NCBI GenBank assembly: GCA_001766655.1
Contig: MJCC01000011.1
Span: 352,107-388,763 of the forward strand
Length of the DNA stretch: 36,657 nucleotides
Origin: Phytomonas francai
Taxonomy: Eukaryota; Euglenozoa; Kinetoplastea; Trypanosomatida; Trypanosomatidae
Direction: 5' to 3'
Under the pieces are notes generated by a model. The model was given only the letters and a program-made list of their open reading frames with translations, was not told the DNA's origin and searched no databases. Position numbers and translations under genes: made by a program. Of this stretch, positions 34,401 to 36,657 are shown one piece after another. Each line of letters opens with the position of its first letter. The first letter of the stretch is position 1.

Positions 34401-36657
34401 CCTTCGGTCACATCAAATTCCATTCCTAAGTGGTTTATGTATCTCATGGGCGACTGGTGCATGCACAGCTCCTTGGTGTTGCACTCTCCCTATCCATCCA
34501 TAGCGACTCTGGATGTTCTGGAGTTTTTTATGAATCGACGCGCACCGCTCAGCTTGTCGGTGCTCCAACTTTTCCTGACGGGCACATGGTTTTCTTCAGC
34601 GGCGTCCAAAGAGCAGCCACTAGGGGGAGGTCGGCATTCCTATGGCTGGCGCACACGTGAGGGGCAGCCTCTAAGTATTCATTATCAGACTCCAGCACAC
34701 AGCGACACCCTTCTGCATATCCTTGTTATCAACAATCAGTGCGAACTAGCGGAGTACTACCTGTCATACTGTTTATATTACTTTGTCCGAAGCGGCCTAG
34801 ATACACCACTACCGCCCGCATATCAAAATTGCGTTCTGGCCCTATTTCGAGAGGTTGAGTCAATTCGAGAAGCCCGTGGTTTGTGTAAGGGGGCCGGCGG
34901 TAAAGAGGTGCTGCCGGTTCATTTCTTGCGAACAATGCTTCACCGTAATGCACACGGCCTCACGCCAATAGACTACGCCCAGGACCCTGGTATGATTTAT
35001 CTTCTGTACAGTTACGGGTGTGTGCCGCCGACCTATCATTTGCACCCAGAGCGGTTCTCACAATGGCTGGGGTTCTGCGCCCGTGACAGGTTTCATCAAA
35101 CGGACAAGCTCCAACGCATTACCGCCGTCGATCGCTGCAATGATGAAGGAAGTGGCTCTGTGGAGAAATCTGAAGAGCTGCTCTCTGCCAGCTGCGGTCC
35201 AGATGGAAGAAAGGAGTGTAAAGGGACGTATTCTACCCAAGAGGAGCGTACGAATGATTTCTTTCCCATCCCACGCCTTGTTTTGATCTCAGAGGATCTC
35301 TTGTCGTATCATGACGATGTCAATACGGAGATCATTAATGGTCTTACCGATTGTGTTCAGGGCTGTAACCCTAATGTTACAGAGGTGGCTCGACGAGGTT
35401 CTCAGTGGCGGGGCATCGCCCGGAACGCATCGCCGAATATGGCACGCATGCAAACAGAAGTATCTGATGCCGTTCTTCTCCGCTCCTTGCTTATGTCTCA
35501 GCGTCTAACTAATGACTTTGTGAAATCAATCGTTTTAAGTGATGATGTGAGTCTGCTACACATTGGCTTGTGCTCAAGTGATGATGAGCTCGTCCGAGAG
35601 TACTGTGGCCTTGCAAAGCGCACTCAAAACAGTGATGCGGGCGACCACAATGCGATGAATAAATCTTCAAGCAGTATGCGCCCTGCAAAAGTGAACACCG
35701 GCGAATCGGAGGTGATAGCAAGCGCAACGAGCCACGATGCACCGCAACCCCCATCCATCAGTAAGATACTTTACTTCCTTTCACCACAAAATAGTGTGGA
35801 GTCGCATTTGAAGCGAGACTCTTCTGTGGCTAATACACTGTCAGGGGGTTGCAGGAATACCGAAGGTATCGAGGAAGTTGGCACCATAGAATTGAGGAAA
35901 CAAAGATTATCACTAGGCAGAAGACCGAGTAAAAGACATACTCAGGTTTATGAAAGTAAGGTGCCCGTCTCAAGTAATCCACGGCTTAGCATTGTTTCCA
36001 ATCAGTTTCAGTCCCATGGGCGTTCCAAGCACATTTCGTACACGGTACTAGGACTTTTCAATTCGTTAGAAAAGCGCCCATTTATTGTATATCCTTTATC
36101 CCTCCAACCTTTGCATCCAGCGATCGAGGATGTAGAACACAGACAAAGCGCTCTGAGCTTACTAAGCCCAGTAAGCTCCAAAGTGAAAGGCGGCACACGA
36201 AAGGTTGCCTCCAAAAGGGAGCTCTCATACTCCTCTTCGAATGCCTTTTTTTCCAAAATATTGTTTATGCATCATACCATTATGGCTCTGTCAGCCGTTG
36301 AAGAGGTGAATAAAATGCGTCACGAATCCGAGCGGAGGCGAGCGGAAGGTGCATCGCTGTTGCTCTCCCTGACCCCCATGCAGCTTGCGATGGCGGCTGG
36401 TGCCGTCAAGAAGACCACGGCGCGCACCCCGTCCGCCCGCCCGGCCTCGCGGGAGGCGGACAAGCAGCGGGCCCCCCCGCAGCAGTACCAGAGCGTCCTC
36501 CTGAGGCCCGTCTCGCCGCCGCGGGAGCCGTCGGCGCGCCGCCCTGGGCCGCCGTCCCGTGCGGGAGAGGGGGGGGCCGTGGCGGCGGTCGTCTCGGCGC
36601 CGGTGCAGCCGCTGCTGCCCTTTGCCCTGCCCGCGGCCGGAGGCGGTGGGCCGCCGG
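22404..36657 (+). CDS. Giant SPRY and ankyrin-repeat protein, 3' end beyond the window
   Basis: By reading the frame codon by codon I find no stop from the ATG at 22404 to the last base: 4,751 codons plus one base, and the gene continues. An N-terminal helical region (about residues 140-300) leads to a SPRY-like domain at about 1045-1340: YYEAKL near 1054, VVVGWCTEGM, NFGFLCDVVKDEISLFINGV and LYPAATLL at 1333, with long inserts between core strands. Ankyrin repeats follow at about 1628-2206 (RRTALLAACTLGYEEVVQVL; GLYTPLHCALLGGNHTGCAM; CTALHIACELGQRNVAQVLL; SYTPLHTALINNQEQVAMSL; GNTTLHVAARQGISSVVEYI). Degenerate ankyrin-like units recur near 2575, 3185, 4095 and 4180. Ser/Asn/Gln-rich linkers separate them. 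The last visible part is Pro/Arg/Ala-rich and very GC-rich. SPRY and ankyrin repeats bind proteins, so a scaffold or ubiquitin-ligase role is possible; a catalytic domain could lie downstream, unseen. Confidence 0.88.
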   Translation, partial: MSKFSSNHSPLRISPVSFPAVAAASPLGESGKPSFACAQRPPGNSSSPLNVGRAFVEGRPEGKKPPSKEGLDHLPFSVHFQEPIETPPPAGAIATLPAITRGTTPSANSEAVDPIFRSRSLLKKGSQPQCSENLSELSVCSEEHFNKWLIDVVMSIPFLFQQSDSRERGSDEDGYNEDSPPYLKKDDLRTAFEKLQQAIVVLERHQYKLLGNTHVLDVYYEALEEDIRKGKDPLRKNSEFHYDFRESKRVEVKGNYAFAKKTVCNRLEKLYYVISKLETTKEARMMKLHRVPATAFTSDAYTPDKSNKAAGENKETAGISENSSRIAHAGINFPVPPTLQGGASNFPLLDVPYPLLKDLDPFAMSFGEPDPFSPHRNGTTTVINNSESSFSGRENPRHQQQHLTFRELHQSIKGLERNAKELQNRLALPLPANEVISRLRNELLFSFSARVLALKDSSTTWSPHLRRQRVDAQHGVERPPIVDFLHNSSLDPLCEKSLSQSTLREPAVSSQIIDGLHQQPEPGPRSSFYPRGGGSTGSFVEWYVNEVVDSFALRQLLTMVPFDCVVTTTCRLIHAREELQQHVEPTPNKRAVTENEKSHRQRLKSAASEGVSDHASNDHAAASTFSPLPLQDLAALPDLAHVVLCAIQEGRVDAFAELTLSPLVSFLDARYLALTKALFFYAALLSGQVDLLECMLGCEFFHDQALHVLLFLNMNTHDADCAAFLDSQLDFVKTMLLGYQESVDESCVIGKPTNDKVGQDFSSCNEESEQQQLMQQASLLLLQHDTSEVVEDDNRDLSSEDRLGNVSYNSKEVLSFEGEEESPESELKAMGEEEDLLVYYYNGYHRLNRPSYLRSNASNFSSFLDGSVQQLRLFLQVRRLALDKEKQELDAVSTDPILHSSAQEALMHSLAKKIEERMDRAHPRDIGRGEGSKGPQEETHDAVSFDDVLLRRILDSWEIGSLDVGTMPFYSTLYLRRVGLCGYVPLQPTMRPILVRADAFVEPLSGFARECLQASRGYAMPLRKSTTGTPSESGTAKRSIGSGKHLKGYGSVFYYEAKLATDFLLPPTGGNSKEAHLMPSVVVGWCTEGMASFVKGVRYSAGCSTNLSCISSPHKNQESNQEDVTNDEKTSTNGLGSTKDGFGVSLQFIYQKPRELATLKEAPSIMMEEEVVWCVWKHHNGKMMPLMQSPTDSTKSQEMVYLRIVRRHISRGTKSCEQHYYTIYPKVEVITKSDLYRCQDGSACSNQRIRNDFDQGSEEGFSMSELSPCGRQNEYGVLVDDEMPLYGTHALNFGFLCDVVKDEISLFINGVSLGVVFAKISATDSGSPSFRRLYPAATLLTTQEMVDNMQSRLLKLKGSEEFEMRRLRLRGAARSNRFKNATNEPSQGYFESAAVIRFAFDRDSLIFYDTVEEYRNLNKALGRFGLHEGLTAYRGGLEPAKKGAHKSSSLLRPLQLFDHSYKFSLLLRILTSSQTFSAPLSPHLSGGNGTIDNAHKFEDSAPMISLSPVIPSASAHPELIETFSQPLMLGGENRKPGDGGSFGLTFHCPVCIPRRTEGAHKVRNREFFLPAAKLRHLRADGSGVRSPARTNYSLSARGRGRVYTIIAEDMPLSPLCAALAFRLPHIAYDILCISPLSALLLSNDTTAFSKVSIHSRRTALLAACTLGYEEVVQVLCKFIPPHEILKLFGIQTTTEGLKQTQNAFRRWKHMASTSLNGERSMRLDLSEAFDESPFWGTSSYAAGDSLAFSNNVSLDTLYVVHRGLYTPLHCALLGGNHTGCAMVLIDFLQKCLVPPSRSRATAPPSHLSFLGDALNLSTPMGETSLMMAVRHSNIDLALRLLELGAKATAVDRSSREHVLEIACANGCVPIALALLDERRGREGQDRYDVPLLNHVGVASCLCWSALNNLPEIIPLLLGRGADPQIMLEGSSPLVLAVTFGNEQAALALLEHTHSMQEVARLARQENNDVPGLPIQAMLDGADMARKVQIKKGLLHSFEKQILDVDAIEPRSHCTALHIACELGQRNVAQVLLDKGASLDKRSKRNSYTPLHTALINNQEQVAMSLLAFSKKKMWHGVCVLDLLASDAGGNTTLHVAARQGISSVVEYILEQFSDEEISRLRELRVFTKREPAAAPISVTNNQGRTPLLVAIQAGRSFTAQLIVFLTPPATLQPGGPVIEGTCIALLQAMKNNLREVVLSMLTLGNQGLYPASPEFREMFFALYNTLQKESESPLGMESQEAHRSVESSDRDDSPLNRTSTTSGFGSASGRLQHNEANTTEPSGRPSLRVGATKTTEALMSRMRTQTRNRRAISAKYSVPDKVHAMDVGTNGQQRRSFIMRALLARERAIAHALPSHVVPHLLRGFALPEVFLMLELVAAESMVVGIQNPSAMIHGEAITGFLQEHCDVYVAPARVVPFCNEVFQYLQEHLHAKSFQLSLTSPHLFWLNDTQLLKTWRAALLKAASFKDITSDYALFHQITHLIRLYGRRNNGLCVLEEIEGVVNHYLNKVRPSKKDKEQLYSSEKDSLDKKECEEMADSKNVATSSAPEKRSDVASGNSNINDIVFKEELFEGVFNYSILQLAASLELPHVVTFLIKRFHLNPLHAPAQQARRQQEFSRQDSQANPNSQEGLEFQNSFIFASTSYKKQNDAEGNKVHDSPWYSTMLEGPNGSSIFQQAPYNLGFALKDSNDQTDAKWLLSPFRIALRTLHAPTILSFLKTQTKLVKEPAEADAVASPGPVRGAARRTTVWSPLVEQIEPAWVEPFQRVPLEEVLGMMHGMGSSFGGRGMQEHGTQAFTLGPRSARSRGWRGNASMSTITPRMARALEVCEQLLLYGATASGHFDAIGLDAWMLAVSIDGHVGERAFTLLLDNLKKNHDLIGIRSGQENFAEMFQLWQQHSFGLSLNITSIVPTQRFNEVFAPVSKDHIPVLIHQSDTNSPLCERERIRQGSNPFGLTKPEQHSVSGAVRTMGPTPFGMYHDLRSNLESKQGTKTLVCSSLGSKLFTSNATLPKEHPVISPALDGRACIHNGKYADMDLQHYYHVTLLFATAEHNPALLKAILNEIKRTRATKGRNSIPIVHPITQDTLLTFILKKAYYHSLLLSSNMQQSSSQGQANSREDGPSTYNRIPSMPSISIYSQRNTTQGVLGDALPQVPSRTLLLHSVQPLLRVAMTIVNLMETHELYHTAGDGETALSLAALLGYMSLVRQLVLERSFCSESFKPFSDLTSPRSRVGLEAREDGHVPTQNEGGKHENSDQSIRQLLISNISHSTVSANLATRLYFDEADDDVLFTILSCISTEVGKSNLFNFLTMVYPNLHPIPGLQVASTYAPHAKYFLTAPACMNAFWVNLLYAQYAGQLGGLGITTAKWDLLLHTLLPGAPAAAVYLIQKKCPVLENPIYSPQSTLQGGQHCIGGRVESLDKTSSLTQNPRGNNCEKTIISGRGKRADKVPINAWKYISSRVSLLLHMMALAAADTLLVKSTRSRSFLKAAVSVEPVVSTSTANNSKSYQQSYETSYNKDTTAYPSTNTLSQSGSKQGLRTGARDLIFLAATSQGNECEKETKLFCNQQAGEGGEDENISACGWAHTLLGDVAELSVRYDDVDVFLDLMRLRIPEKTKKALSKQRIRDPLLQGTRHGKSGSNGVSVNVPRSQFSDPSFDAALASASAYCPSLANVHNTYQLSSVLEKLQTALWRDIIEDKHVDILAAAAGSINLLRYLYDDLEKGNVEEQEDKYPAVLQQVMSPLRYDRIDMLSGLPEGISPSLSKSMEISPRVTVNATLPTSVSTPNWAPKAVETLHPLASTCNSLNSKVSVTHSILGESSIGSAPEFSKEGNTMNTRPSKNSPRLTLSRQLSASGHFSRPRRMSFRGAHGGMTGEELLEDDDAYISGRWAGNFELGADFAKRHQVMAVLWGTGPAAKMLEYGSGRSRGFAAVAAPLLNLSMPPRPFNEGLQRSYFMPTGQLLSHSQQKGGNALSTVALHNMDLAAFANQIQSQQATPSVTSNSIPKWFMYLMGDWCMHSSLVLHSPYPSIATLDVLEFFMNRRAPLSLSVLQLFLTGTWFSSAASKEQPLGGGRHSYGWRTREGQPLSIHYQTPAHSDTLLHILVINNQCELAEYYLSYCLYYFVRSGLDTPLPPAYQNCVLALFREVESIREARGLCKGAGGKEVLPVHFLRTMLHRNAHGLTPIDYAQDPGMIYLLYSYGCVPPTYHLHPERFSQWLGFCARDRFHQTDKLQRITAVDRCNDEGSGSVEKSEELLSASCGPDGRKECKGTYSTQEERTNDFFPIPRLVLISEDLLSYHDDVNTEIINGLTDCVQGCNPNVTEVARRGSQWRGIARNASPNMARMQTEVSDAVLLRSLLMSQRLTNDFVKSIVLSDDVSLLHIGLCSSDDELVREYCGLAKRTQNSDAGDHNAMNKSSSSMRPAKVNTGESEVIASATSHDAPQPPSISKILYFLSPQNSVESHLKRDSSVANTLSGGCRNTEGIEEVGTIELRKQRLSLGRRPSKRHTQVYESKVPVSSNPRLSIVSNQFQSHGRSKHISYTVLGLFNSLEKRPFIVYPLSLQPLHPAIEDVEHRQSALSLLSPVSSKVKGGTRKVASKRELSYSSSNAFFSKILFMHHTIMALSAVEEVNKMRHESERRRAEGASLLLSLTPMQLAMAAGAVKKTTARTPSARPASREADKQRAPPQQYQSVLLRPVSPPREPSARRPGPPSRAGEGGAVAAVVSAPVQPLLPFALPAAGGGGPP
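24710..24750 (+). repeat. CAG/CTG inverted repeat in the giant ORF
   Basis: GCAGCAGCAGC (24710-24720) and its exact complement GCTGCTGCTGC (24740-24750) are separated by 19 bases, allowing an 11-bp stem in the mRNA. It encodes adjacent Gln-rich and Leu-rich runs (EQQQLMQQ and LLLLQ). Confidence 0.8.
25536..26420 (+). other. SPRY-like domain region of the giant protein
   Basis: This segment codes residues about 1045-1340. The core order fits SPRY: a GSVFYYEAKL strand, VVVGWCTEGM, then after large inserts YGTHALNFGFLCDVVKDEIS and LFINGVSLGVVF, ending with RRLYPAATLL. Canonical SPRY domains are about 120-140 residues; here the core is stretched to almost 300 by Ser/Asn/Lys-rich inserts. Confidence 0.7.
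27285..29020 (+). other. Main ankyrin-repeat block of the giant protein
   Basis: This segment codes residues about 1628-2206, with at least seven units showing the T-P/A-L-h-x-A...G...V...LL pattern. The clearest are RGLYTPLHCALLGGN, SHCTALHIACELGQR, SYTPLHTALINNQ, GNTTLHVAARQG and QGRTPLLVAIQAGR. Several units are separated by long linkers, so the solenoid is not a uniform 33-residue array. Confidence 0.85.

Noticed and set aside
1..36657. Mobile elements, CRISPR arrays, viral genes or cis-spliced introns
   Set aside because: No reverse transcriptase, transposase, integrase, terminal repeats or regularly spaced repeats were seen. No conserved protein is interrupted in a way that would call for an intron.
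22404..36657. Small plus-strand frames inside the giant gene region as separate genes (for example 25072-25524 or 35020-35286)
   Set aside because: All are in the other two phases relative to the long open frame, with no acceptor tract before them and no recognisable domain, whereas the long frame carries SPRY and ankyrin signatures.

Overview
**Organism.** The window reads as nuclear DNA of a kinetoplastid protist, most likely a trypanosomatid. Every credible gene lies on the plus strand. The coding regions are long and show no interrupting introns. The 0.25-1.7 kb gaps between genes carry pyrimidine-rich tracts followed by an AG, as expected for spliced-leader trans-splicing acceptors in a polycistronic unit. 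The recognisable proteins are eukaryotic (26S proteasome Rpn9, eukaryotic-type PheRS beta, a Cir_N splicing factor, an SLC25 carrier). The species cannot be named from sequence alone, and a related intronless protist is not fully excluded.

**Layout.** 1-872: 3' part of a TruA-type pseudouridine synthase. 1361-2173: Cir_N (CWC25/LENG1-like) splicing-associated protein. 2426-4318: phenylalanyl-tRNA synthetase beta subunit. 5346-7913: unrecognised 855-residue protein with an Arg/Gly-rich GC-rich segment. 8653-12009: unrecognised 1118-residue protein with a mitochondrial-type N terminus and helical or coiled-coil C-terminal half. 12010-13662: long gap with an orphan splice acceptor, a GC-rich island, an ambiguous base and microsatellites. 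13663-17037: unrecognised 1124-residue disordered/coiled-coil protein. 18254-19231: SLC25 mitochondrial carrier. 20281-21540: Rpn9. 22404 to the right edge: a giant reading frame, open for 4,751 codons and unfinished, that encodes a SPRY domain followed by an ankyrin-repeat block and further degenerate ankyrin-like units. This last gene fills 39 percent of the window.

**How the genes relate.** Housekeeping genes for translation (PheRS, tRNA modification), splicing and protein turnover are mixed with lineage-specific large proteins. This is usual for kinetoplastid polycistronic units, where neighbours share transcription rather than pathway. No operon-like functional logic is evident.

**Main oddities.** (1) The giant SPRY-ankyrin gene. 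(2) A striking compositional mosaic: sharply bounded GC-rich islands inside otherwise moderate-GC genes (about 1-500, 6930-7460, 10480-11900, 16040-16830, 18254-18720, 30480-30860, 36340-36657) and one in an intergenic gap (about 12800-13075). (3) A carrier whose first signature motif has lost its acidic and basic salt-bridge residues. (4) A G-quadruplex-type repeat inside the pseudouridine synthase coding sequence.
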